This document shows, piece by piece, positions 36,368 to 45,489 of a stretch of 64,000 nt of DNA (positions are counted from its first letter, which is position 1; each line of letters begins with the position of its first letter). Made by a program: the position numbers and the translations under genes. Source of the stretch: Niabella yanshanensis (lineage in GTDB: Bacteria > Bacteroidota > Bacteroidia > Chitinophagales > Chitinophagaceae); NCBI RefSeq assembly GCF_034424215.1, contig NZ_CP139960.1, positions 620,001-684,000 on the forward strand, given 5' to 3'. The notes under the pieces were generated by a model. That model made no database searches, was not told the origin of the DNA, and was given only the letters and a program-made list of their open reading frames with translations.

Positions 36368-39300
36368 ATGAACGAAAACTTTTTCTATAAAGGTATATTG
36401 GTTTTGGCTCTTCTGGTAGCAGGTCTGGGATCTCAGGCGCAGGATGCTGCCGTTCTGAAGGGAGTAGTTTACGATAAGAAGGGAGGTAAACCGTTGACAG
36501 ATGTATCTGTAATGATCGTAAACGCCAATAACCTTGCACTAAATGGTAATAAAACGAATGAGGAAGGAAAATTCGAGGTGGTAAATTCGAAAGGAGGCAG
36601 TAAGATCGTATTCTCGAATATGGGTTACCAAACCCAGGAAAAGGAGATAGGCGACAAAACCTTTTTTACTATCTATCTATCGGAAGACAGCAGCTCTATG
36701 GAGATAGTAAAAGTGGTTTCTACGGTGCAGAAGAAAGCCGACCTTGGTTTTTTAAGTATCGATAAAAGAGAGTTGTCCAGTGCTGTAGCTTCGGTTGACC
36801 TGGAAAATACCGAGAAGATGCCGGTTGTAAATGTGGAGCAGCTCTTACAAGGTATGGCGCCAGGTTTGCAGGTAGTATCAGCCAGCGGCGATCCAGGTGC
36901 AGCAGCCAGTATACGGATCAGGGGTATCTCCAGTATCTCGGGAATGAACGATCCCTTATGGATCGTTGATGGCGCTGAGATCATTGGTAACAATTACCAG
37001 GTAGCCAGTATCACCGATTTTGGATTCAGTCCCATTGGCGACCTGGATCCGTCAGATATTGCTTCAATCGACATTTTAAAAGATGCATCGGCAACTGCCT
37101 TATACGGATCAAGAGGGGCCAATGGTGTAATTGTTATTCAAACCAAAAGAGGTAAAAAGGGCAAGGCACAGTTACAGGTAAATACTAAATTCACCTTAAC
37201 AGAAGTGCCTCGTACGATACCGATGTTGTCGGGCGATGAGCAACGTATTTATTATATTGAAAAAACTACAGGCGGGCTGGATAATGGAACTTCCTTTCCC
37301 GAGTTGAGAGGTGATCTGACCCGGTCTGATGCCTGGATATTTAATAATAATACGGACTGGACGGATGCTATAACCAGGAAGGGTATATTTCAGCAATATA
37401 ATACCGCGTTAAGCGGAGGCGGCGACCGGATCAATTACTACTGGGGTTTAGGTTATGCCAACCAGTATGGAACCACCAAGGGAACGGGGTACGACCGGTT
37501 CAATACAAGATTCAACTTAAATTATAAGGTATCCGATAGATTCAAAGTTACAGCCGACCTGAACTATACGAATTCGTTAACGGATAAAAGAGGCCAGGAG
37601 CATCCTATCACCAATGGCAACCAGGAGCTCAACCCATTATTGTTGGCACGGCAAATTCCCGCCTATTTCCCGGTATACTCACGCAATGGATTAAATTATT
37701 TCCTCGACCGGAATATCACCATCTCTTCACACTCCAGGTACAACCCGCTCGCCCTCATAGACTATTCTACTTATTTTACAAGAGCCAATCGTTTTATGGC
37801 TTCTACCTCGGTAGATTTTAAAATACGGAGCAATATAGATTTCCGTGCACAGGTATCAACGGATTTCCGGGAATCGGCCGATGAATACTTCCTGCCAGGT
37901 TACGCAACAGATGCTTTACCTGGAGAGATATTATATAATGCTGGCTTGCAAACAGAAGGATACCAGCTAATGATCAACAGCAATAATCGCTTAACCTGGT
38001 CGGCTATAAAAAGGAAAGACCATCGTCTAACTTTTACCGGTGTACTCACTTACAATATAGACCGTAATAATTCTACTGAGATACAATATTATAATAGTGC
38101 CTCGCCTCAACTGAAATCGGCAGACGCCGCCGCAATTATATCAGCAGCTACGGGCAACTATGGAACTTCGAAATACCTGGGGATGTTTGTGCAGGGACAT
38201 TACGCCATGAAAGATCGTTACTTCATCACAGTTACCGGAAAAACAGAAGGAGATTCAAGATATGGGGCCGATAATCCTTACTCTATTTTCCCGGCTATTG
38301 GCGGCGCCTGGGAAATAAGCAGAGAATCTTTTTTAGCGGACGCCGAATGGATCACTTTTATTAAACCGCGGTTTGCCTATGGTGTCACGGGAAATTTACC
38401 GCGATTGAATAACCTGTATGATATCGCCTATGGCACCGGAACCGGTTATCTCGGTCAAACCTATACCTATCCTTCTAAATTCGCCAATGACAATATAAGG
38501 GAAGAACGCACTACGGAATATAATATGGGTATAGACTGGAGCTTTTTTAAAGACCGGCTTACCGGGCAGCTGGATTTTTACTCCAGAACAACCAACAACC
38601 TGCTATTACAGGAGCGACTGTCGTCTACCTTAGGCTATTCATCTCAATATATCAATTTTGGTACCGTACGCAACTCGGGTTGGGAGCTAGGCGTCACCGG
38701 GATTATCCTGAAAGGCAGCGATACCAAACTGCGTTGGAAATCTTTTTTCAATATTGCCACTAACCGTAACAGGATTATAAAATTACCTGAGCTTTTTGAT
38801 GCCAACGCATTTACCGTAAGCCAGTCTGGTTTTACCTCCAAGTTACAGGAAGGCGATGTAGTGGGCGCCTTCTATGGGTACCAGGCGTTGGGCGTATACT
38901 CCCGCGATGATGATGCTATTTTAAAAGATGCCGAAGGCAATACTATTTATGAGGCCGATGGTATTACGCCTAAGTATATGCGTTATGGTTCTTCTACCGG
39001 TCGCCAGTTTAAAGGAGGAGATATGATTTATTCCGACATCAACGGGGACGGGGTGATTAATGAACTGGACCGCGTGCAGATAGGTGATGCCAGCCCGCAG
39101 TTCTTTGGTGGCTGGAACAATACTTTCAACTACAGGAACTGGATCGTAACGCTAAACCTGCAATACCAAACCGGTAATGATATCATTAATGCTACCCGTC
39201 AATACATGGAACGAATGACTGTTTCTCACAACCAGTCGCAATCTGTATTAGCACGGTGGCGGCGCCAGGGAGATGTTACAGATATGCCAAGGGCCCAGCC

Positions 39301-39595
39301 GGATAATTCCTGGAATTCCGCTGCATCAACGCGCTGGGTAGAAGACGGATCTTACCTGCGTTTAAAGACAGTTTCTTTAACCTATACAGCCGGTAAAGAG
39401 CTGGTGAGAAAAATCGGGTTAGGTGTACGTCAACTCAGCTTTTTTGTTACGGGGTACAACCTGTATACCTGGACGCGCTACCTGGGATTGGACCCTGAGG
39501 TACCTATAACCGGTAGTGTGTATTTATTTGGTATTGATAATGCGACCACTGCTCCTCCAAGACAATATACACTGGGATTAAATATCGGGTTTTAG
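36368..39595 (+). CDS. SusC/RagA-type TonB-dependent outer-membrane transporter 1
   Basis: A protein of about 1075 residues; ATG 36368 begins a normal signal peptide (ending SQAQ), and an in-frame ATG at 36353 is possible. Domains: carboxypeptidase-regulatory-like domain (about 28-105), plug domain (about 125-235, with 'ASIRIRGISSISG', 'PLWIVDGAEI' and 'ALYGSRGANGVIVI') and a 22-strand barrel. It imports oligosaccharides with its SusD partner and TonB energy. The partner SusD follows 46 bases later. The locus suggests sialylated oligosaccharides as cargo. Confidence 0.93.
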   Translation: MNENFFYKGILVLALLVAGLGSQAQDAAVLKGVVYDKKGGKPLTDVSVMIVNANNLALNGNKTNEEGKFEVVNSKGGSKIVFSNMGYQTQEKEIGDKTFFTIYLSEDSSSMEIVKVVSTVQKKADLGFLSIDKRELSSAVASVDLENTEKMPVVNVEQLLQGMAPGLQVVSASGDPGAAASIRIRGISSISGMNDPLWIVDGAEIIGNNYQVASITDFGFSPIGDLDPSDIASIDILKDASATALYGSRGANGVIVIQTKRGKKGKAQLQVNTKFTLTEVPRTIPMLSGDEQRIYYIEKTTGGLDNGTSFPELRGDLTRSDAWIFNNNTDWTDAITRKGIFQQYNTALSGGGDRINYYWGLGYANQYGTTKGTGYDRFNTRFNLNYKVSDRFKVTADLNYTNSLTDKRGQEHPITNGNQELNPLLLARQIPAYFPVYSRNGLNYFLDRNITISSHSRYNPLALIDYSTYFTRANRFMASTSVDFKIRSNIDFRAQVSTDFRESADEYFLPGYATDALPGEILYNAGLQTEGYQLMINSNNRLTWSAIKRKDHRLTFTGVLTYNIDRNNSTEIQYYNSASPQLKSADAAAIISAATGNYGTSKYLGMFVQGHYAMKDRYFITVTGKTEGDSRYGADNPYSIFPAIGGAWEISRESFLADAEWITFIKPRFAYGVTGNLPRLNNLYDIAYGTGTGYLGQTYTYPSKFANDNIREERTTEYNMGIDWSFFKDRLTGQLDFYSRTTNNLLLQERLSSTLGYSSQYINFGTVRNSGWELGVTGIILKGSDTKLRWKSFFNIATNRNRIIKLPELFDANAFTVSQSGFTSKLQEGDVVGAFYGYQALGVYSRDDDAILKDAEGNTIYEADGITPKYMRYGSSTGRQFKGGDMIYSDINGDGVINELDRVQIGDASPQFFGGWNNTFNYRNWIVTLNLQYQTGNDIINATRQYMERMTVSHNQSQSVLARWRRQGDVTDMPRAQPDNSWNSAASTRWVEDGSYLRLKTVSLTYTAGKELVRKIGLGVRQLSFFVTGYNLYTWTRYLGLDPEVPITGSVYLFGIDNATTAPPRQYTLGLNIGF

Positions 39596-39641
39596 ATAAA
39601 CAAATATGATTTAACCGCTGGCAAAGCAAAAAAATAAACAG

Positions 39642-41186
39642 ATGACAGCAAGAATAAAATACTGCCTACTGGTTTTAACAATTACCCTGTCTTTCTCCTG
39701 TAATAAACTACTGGAGGTGGATGTACCCGACAACCTCGTTCATAACGAATTCTGGCAAAACCGGGACCAGGTATTTGCTTCCTTAATGGGGTTATACACT
39801 TCTGTACAAGGTAACCTGAACTCGTACCAGGTATGGGGCGACTCGCGCTCCAGTCTTTATGAGCCTGGCCCGGGCGATGCTTTCACTACGAACCACGCTC
39901 AGTTCCTGTCGCATGATATTTACCCGGAGAACGGTTTGCTCTCCTGGAGTAATGTTTATAAATCGATCGGCTGGATTAACTCATTCATTAAAAATGCGCC
40001 ACAGGGCTTAACCAATGACCCCACTTTTAAAGAAGAGGAGCTAAAAACAATGCTGGGGGAAGCCTATGGGCTAAGAGCACTGAATTATTTTTACCTGGTA
40101 AGAGCATTTAAAGAAGTACCCATCATTACAGAACCCTATGAGTCGGACAACCAGCAGGTAAATACCGTTGCTTCGGCCGAGTCTGCTGTATTGGAATTGA
40201 TAGAAGCCGACCTGGCAGTTGCTTTGGCGCAGGCACCCGAAACATTTGAAGAAGTGACTTACCGTTACGGCAGGATCACTAAAAATGCAGTAAGAGCCCT
40301 ATGGGCCGATGTAAAACTCTGGAAGAATGATTACCAGGGCGTATTAACCCTATGCGCGCCTTTGGATCAACAATATCAATCCAGGCTGTTAGCGCCATTG
40401 GAATGGTATAGCATTTTCAACCCCGGCAACGCTCAGGAGGCCATATTTGAATTGCAACATGTACAAACCGGACCTGCTTCACCGGTATATAATTGGTTCG
40501 CTAATTTTTCCACTACCGCAACAGGAGGTGCTACCTGGCTGGGCAATCCCGTTAACCTGATGCTGGCCAACTCGGAGATCTTATATCCAACGGCTCTGCC
40601 TGGCTATATCAGTTCAGATACCATCAGATTTAAAGACCTTGCCAGTTATCGTTTAGGACAGGCTATTGCGAACGGGTATGGCAATGGGGTAGAAGTGTAT
40701 AAATTCCTGGGGCAACAGGCTTACCAGTTATCTTACCGGCCCAATAATGATCGCAGAACGGTAAATTATATTCTGTATCGCTACCGTGAGATCCTGCTGA
40801 TGAAAGCAGAGGCGCTAGCCATGTTAAACCGGTACGCAGAGGCAGAAGAGATGATCAACCTGATCAGGGAACACTGCAATATTCCGAAACTGAACCCTGG
40901 CGAGGGCGGAGAAGGAGAAGAATTCTTTAGCAGGTTATTAATGGAAAGAGAAGCAGAACTTGGATTCGAAGGTAAAGAATGGTTTGCCGCTGTAAGGGTA
41001 TCCAGGAGAGCGGGTTTGCAGAATGTACTGCTTAACAAATCAGCAACCAATAATTCTATGGGATACTCTTACCAGGTTACCCGGGCGAGACTGCTGAATC
41101 CGGAGAGCTGGTTTCTGCCTTATCATCGCACGGAGATTGAGAACAACCCGAAGCTTCAGCAAAAAGATTACTATAAGAATAAATAA
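39642..41186 (+). CDS. SusD/RagB-type outer-membrane lipoprotein 1
   Basis: A protein of 514 residues with a lipoprotein signal (LSFSC-NKLL) and the all-helical TPR-like SusD fold: 'LEVDVPDNLV' start, 'LGEAYGLRALNYFYLVRAF', 'YRYREILLMKAEALAMLNR' and the C-terminal 'ERELGFEGKEWF-like' element (ERE-AELGFEGKEW). It is the lid that captures ligand for the adjacent SusC. Its order after SusC is the usual one. Ligand inferred to be a sialoglycan from the locus. Confidence 0.92.
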   Translation: MTARIKYCLLVLTITLSFSCNKLLEVDVPDNLVHNEFWQNRDQVFASLMGLYTSVQGNLNSYQVWGDSRSSLYEPGPGDAFTTNHAQFLSHDIYPENGLLSWSNVYKSIGWINSFIKNAPQGLTNDPTFKEEELKTMLGEAYGLRALNYFYLVRAFKEVPIITEPYESDNQQVNTVASAESAVLELIEADLAVALAQAPETFEEVTYRYGRITKNAVRALWADVKLWKNDYQGVLTLCAPLDQQYQSRLLAPLEWYSIFNPGNAQEAIFELQHVQTGPASPVYNWFANFSTTATGGATWLGNPVNLMLANSEILYPTALPGYISSDTIRFKDLASYRLGQAIANGYGNGVEVYKFLGQQAYQLSYRPNNDRRTVNYILYRYREILLMKAEALAMLNRYAEAEEMINLIREHCNIPKLNPGEGGEGEEFFSRLLMEREAELGFEGKEWFAAVRVSRRAGLQNVLLNKSATNNSMGYSYQVTRARLLNPESWFLPYHRTEIENNPKLQQKDYYKNK

Positions 41187-41193
41187 ACTGATC

Positions 41194-42648
41194 ATGGTTA
41201 AAACCAATAGCATGAAACGTCTCTCTGTTATACTTATTGTATCCGTTATAGTGTTTGCAGGCAACTCCTGCAAGAGAGAAATGTCGGGTGCCCGCTACGA
41301 TTCGAATGATGAAATGCAGATCATGGATTATATTGACACAAGACAGGACCTGAGCATTTTTAAAGAATTGACAGAATATGTCAAACAACGCAATGTTCTA
41401 AAAACTGCCGGGTCCTATACCGTGTTTATTCCCAATAATGCAGCTTTTGAACAGCTATTCAGGACCTTGTCTGAAACCGGCCAAACGGTAACGTCAATAA
41501 AAGACAAGAGCCCCGAGTTTTGGATCAATTATTTCAGGTATCATTTGCTGAATGAGAAGATCAATGCCAACGAATTCGAATTTGGCCCTTTACCAGCTCC
41601 AACGGTGTTCAACAACAAATACCTGATTGCCGATATCAGCGAATCTTATAATGCTATTAATTTAAATAATGCAGCCACTATTACCGAAAGCAATATTGAA
41701 TTTACGAATGGCTATGTGAACATCATTAATAATGTCTTAAACCCTCCGGTAACATCGGTATACGAAACACTGAAGCAAAGCGGGAAGTACAATACGATGC
41801 TGAATATATTTGAAGAGACCGGTTACGCACGCTATTTGAAGGACAGCACTATAACCTTGTTTGTTGAAAGTGATGAAGCTTTGGCAAGAGCCCGCTTTAA
41901 TAAGGCTGACGTGCCCAATATCGAAGACTGGGTAAAGTATCATATCCTGCCCGATTCCAGTTACTTTCTGAATATACTTAGTGGCAAAAGGTTTTATTCG
42001 TTGTATACCAAAGAGGCGCAAAGCTTCCAGGTAAATGTTTTTGGAAAGTACTTTATCAACGAAACTTTTCCCTTTGACCAATCCAAGGCATTGGGGATTG
42101 ATAAGGTATGCAGCAATGGTATCTATCACACGGTGGATACTGTGCTTCAAATAGTAGCCGCCAAACCGGCAACCATCCGTTTTAATTTGTATCCACCCGG
42201 AAGTCCTTATGGCGCTCAAAACGTGTTTACAGAAGCGCCGGCTTCAATTGTGCTGAACACGGGTACTCAAAGCTATCACCAGAATAAGGAACCCAAAATT
42301 GTTGCATTCAATGCAATGCAGGTTGGCGATTACTTTTGGTTTACCGTGCCGGATGTACCCATAGGTAAGTACAGGATCAGGATGATACACCGGGGCGCAG
42401 CTACGCGCGGAAAGTTCCTGGTCATTTACAAGGATGTGCTGGTTGCTGAAAATATTAATATGGCTGTGAGCAACGGAACATTTGAAGAATGGAATTACCT
42501 GGTATATAACAATTGCGGAGAAATTAATGTAACAGAACGCTCGGATGTAACCCTCTATTTCGCATTTGCCGGATTTGGCAGCAATAATAGCCCTTCCTAT
42601 TGCTGCGATATGCTCATGGATATGATAGATCTGATACCTGTAAACTAA
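41194..42648 (+). CDS. FAS1 lipoprotein with C-terminal beta-sandwich domain
   Basis: A protein of 484 residues; start ATG 41194 or 41212, both leading into a signal with lipobox (AGNSC-KRE). Two FAS1 domains (about 45-190 with 'YTVFIPNNAAFEQLF', and 205-355 with 'GIYHTVDTVLQIV' as its last strand). The remaining 130 residues are beta-rich ('IRFNLYPPGSPYG', 'YFWFTVPDVPIGKYRIRMIH') and look like a carbohydrate-binding sandwich. That would make it a surface glycan-binding protein for the second SusC/SusD pair. Binding is inferred. Confidence 0.8.
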   Translation: MVKTNSMKRLSVILIVSVIVFAGNSCKREMSGARYDSNDEMQIMDYIDTRQDLSIFKELTEYVKQRNVLKTAGSYTVFIPNNAAFEQLFRTLSETGQTVTSIKDKSPEFWINYFRYHLLNEKINANEFEFGPLPAPTVFNNKYLIADISESYNAINLNNAATITESNIEFTNGYVNIINNVLNPPVTSVYETLKQSGKYNTMLNIFEETGYARYLKDSTITLFVESDEALARARFNKADVPNIEDWVKYHILPDSSYFLNILSGKRFYSLYTKEAQSFQVNVFGKYFINETFPFDQSKALGIDKVCSNGIYHTVDTVLQIVAAKPATIRFNLYPPGSPYGAQNVFTEAPASIVLNTGTQSYHQNKEPKIVAFNAMQVGDYFWFTVPDVPIGKYRIRMIHRGAATRGKFLVIYKDVLVAENINMAVSNGTFEEWNYLVYNNCGEINVTERSDVTLYFAFAGFGSNNSPSYCCDMLMDMIDLIPVN

Positions 42649-42664
42649 TATTTAAATAGCAGAA

Positions 42665-45472
42665 ATGAAATACAGCTCAAAATATTTTAGAATGCTTACC
42701 TGGAGCGGCGTAGCGATACTGAGTAACTGGTTCAGTGATGCCAATGCCCAAACTGCCGATGACTCGCTGAATATCGTAAAAATGGATCAACTGGGAATAC
42801 TGGCTCCGGCCGGTTCCATAAAATTCCCCCGGCAAAACGATGCCGTTTCATTTGCTGAATTACTGCCCGGAACACCGGGTGTTCAGGTTACCGAAACGGG
42901 CATTATTGCTGCGGCTCCGTTGCTAATGATCAGGGGCATTAATACAATCAACCTGAAAACAGGACCTACCATTTACATAGATGGTATCCCTGTAAAATAT
43001 TCAAGAGAGCTATCTTCCTTTCTTTCCAACTATGAGCCAACCCGGTTTGGTTTTTTGAATATCAATGATATCAGATCCATTAATGTATTGAAAGATGCTA
43101 AAGATCTGTCGGCATTAGGTGGACGTGGCGCTAACGGGGCTATTTATCTTACTACAGATAGAGGAGAATTTGGTGGCACCAAAATTGAATTTACAGCTAA
43201 TACCGGTTTTTTGCGCGCCAGTTATAAAACAAACAAGATGGGGGGCAACCAGTTTAAAACCTATCTTGCAGCTTATCTGAAAGAGAATGGTGCTTCAGAT
43301 GACGATATTGCCGCTAACCCTATTTTCAATCCTTCATCAGCACCATACAACAACAATACCGATTGGGTGGATATGGTTACACGCCCCGGACGTTATAACG
43401 ACTATCACGTCAAGCTAAAGGGTGGTTCGGGCGATGCCAACTATATGTTTAGTGTAGGTCATATGGGTCGCACCGGCACTATCGAAGAATCAAAATTTAA
43501 CCGGACTACCATGAGGTTTAATCTGGATTATAAATTGTCTTCCAGGTTCGAGATTTCCAATAACCTGAGCTACTCCAATACAGGATCGAGGTATTCGGAA
43601 GAGGGATACAATTGGGGCGTACACCCATTTTTTACAGCAGTTACCAAAGCTCCTTTTATGAACAGTTATTCGTATAACGACGAAGGCGTTCAAACCAGGC
43701 TATTGGCCAATGTGGATGTATTAGGCAAAAGTAATCCCCTTGCATTAGTGCAGAATATGAGAAACAGCAATGAAGAGAACAGGGTAGATGGAATTATATC
43801 GGGCCTGTGGCATATTGAAAAAGGATTATCGCTGAACACTTCCTTATCCGTTAGTTATTATAATATGCGGGAAAGCCAATACAGACCTGCGCTGGGTATT
43901 GTAGCAGACAGGAACAGGATGAGGCAGAATGCCAACCGCAATTCCAGCGAGTTTACTTTTATCTGGAATAGCTATTTGCTTAAAACCGGTAGCTGGTCGG
44001 GCAATATCAACTACAAAGGACAAATAGGCGCATGGTTTGAAACGTATGAAGATAAAGCGTTGTATGCCCGTAAGATCAATGCAGGTACTGATGACTATGA
44101 AACATTGAAACAGGGTATTGTGGACAGTGCTTCCAATATCCGGTTCCGGTCTAATTTAAACCGGCTTTATTTCGATGGTAACCTTGATTTCTTTAACCGG
44201 TTATCCATATCCGCAAACGTAAATGCTGAGGGTTCCTCTAATTTCGGACCTAAAGGGCGATGGGCCTTGTATGGTGGAGCAGATCTGTTATTGGATCTGC
44301 TGGATCGCTCGAAACCCAACCAACTGGCATTACGTGCAGCAGTTGGCCGAACCGGTAATAATGATGTAAGAGGCTACTACCAGGATAACCTGTATTATGC
44401 GATCAGCTATTTTGGGTATGGCGGTGTATACCTGGGTAATGTAGCTAACGAATTGATCAAACCAGAATTTACCAATGCCATTGAGGCGGGTATCAGGCTA
44501 AGCCTGTTCAGGAGAAGACTGGATATTGATGCCGGATACTATCACCGTACCACAAAAAACCTGATAACCTTCCGTAATTATCCTATCGAACTGGGTATCG
44601 ATCCGCAATTTGAAAATAGCGGTACTATCTCCGCAAAGGGTATCGAATTGTCGGTTATGGGGCGCATTATCGACAACAGTAAAATAACCTGGCGTCTATA
44701 CGGCAACCTTTCTACATTGAAAAATACAGTCGATCAACTGGAGAATGGCGATATCATCAGGAGTATGTATAATGTTAGTGGCATTGCCCGGGAAGCAGAG
44801 ACGATCGGCTCCTTTTATGGATACCGTATTAAAGGGGTGTTTCAATCGGCAGCGGATGTCAGTTTGAAAAAGGCCGATGGCACCGCATATAAACCCGGCG
44901 ACTATATTGTAGAAGATCTGAATGGGGATGGTAAGATCAATGAACTCGACAGGCAAATCATCGGCAAGCCGCTACCAGACCTTTACGGCGGCTTTGGTAC
45001 CGGTTTCCGCTATAAACATATTTCTTTGGATGCCGGCTTCTCTTTTGCTTATGGCCAGGACATTTATAATAGTTTTAAACAACAAATGAACTGGATGGGT
45101 GATTACTCCAACCAGTCGCCTGATGTAGCCGGAAGGTGGAAATCTGCCAGTGACCCCGGAAATGGTTTAAGCCGGGCGTCCTATGGAGATCCGTCTTCCA
45201 ACGGAATGGCAGCAGACCTTTGGGTAGAAGATGGAGGGTATACCCGCCTGAAATACCTGACCCTGGGGTATGATCTCCCGCTTAAAACAAAATGGACTTT
45301 TATTAAAGGGATAAAAGTGAACATCACCGGTGAAAACCTGCTCACTTTAACCTCTTACAGTGGCCTGGATCCGGAAGTAATCTCCTCTTCGGATCCATTG
45401 CTGAGAGGGGTTGATTTTGGTGCATCACCTTTACCCAAATCCATTATACTCGGTGTAAAAGTTTCTTTATAA
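42665..45472 (+). CDS. SusC/RagA-type transporter 2, without N-terminal regulatory-like domain
   Basis: A protein of 935 residues. After the signal peptide (ending ANAQ) it goes almost directly into the plug domain (about 55-165: 'LLMIRGINTINL', 'PTIYIDGIPVKY', 'LGGRGANGAIYL') and the barrel, and lacks the carboxypeptidase-like domain of transporter 1. That accounts for much of the shorter length. It pairs with the SusD that follows after 17 bases. It is strongly diverged from transporter 1, so it probably carries another oligosaccharide rather than being a recent copy. Confidence 0.88.
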   Translation: MKYSSKYFRMLTWSGVAILSNWFSDANAQTADDSLNIVKMDQLGILAPAGSIKFPRQNDAVSFAELLPGTPGVQVTETGIIAAAPLLMIRGINTINLKTGPTIYIDGIPVKYSRELSSFLSNYEPTRFGFLNINDIRSINVLKDAKDLSALGGRGANGAIYLTTDRGEFGGTKIEFTANTGFLRASYKTNKMGGNQFKTYLAAYLKENGASDDDIAANPIFNPSSAPYNNNTDWVDMVTRPGRYNDYHVKLKGGSGDANYMFSVGHMGRTGTIEESKFNRTTMRFNLDYKLSSRFEISNNLSYSNTGSRYSEEGYNWGVHPFFTAVTKAPFMNSYSYNDEGVQTRLLANVDVLGKSNPLALVQNMRNSNEENRVDGIISGLWHIEKGLSLNTSLSVSYYNMRESQYRPALGIVADRNRMRQNANRNSSEFTFIWNSYLLKTGSWSGNINYKGQIGAWFETYEDKALYARKINAGTDDYETLKQGIVDSASNIRFRSNLNRLYFDGNLDFFNRLSISANVNAEGSSNFGPKGRWALYGGADLLLDLLDRSKPNQLALRAAVGRTGNNDVRGYYQDNLYYAISYFGYGGVYLGNVANELIKPEFTNAIEAGIRLSLFRRRLDIDAGYYHRTTKNLITFRNYPIELGIDPQFENSGTISAKGIELSVMGRIIDNSKITWRLYGNLSTLKNTVDQLENGDIIRSMYNVSGIAREAETIGSFYGYRIKGVFQSAADVSLKKADGTAYKPGDYIVEDLNGDGKINELDRQIIGKPLPDLYGGFGTGFRYKHISLDAGFSFAYGQDIYNSFKQQMNWMGDYSNQSPDVAGRWKSASDPGNGLSRASYGDPSSNGMAADLWVEDGGYTRLKYLTLGYDLPLKTKWTFIKGIKVNITGENLLTLTSYSGLDPEVISSSDPLLRGVDFGASPLPKSIILGVKVSL

Positions 45473-45489
45473 GAATAAAAAATATTGAT

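Noticed and set aside
41737-42219. Minus-strand open frame of 160 codons
   Set aside because: Antisense to the FAS1 lipoprotein gene; no domain, signal or promoter.
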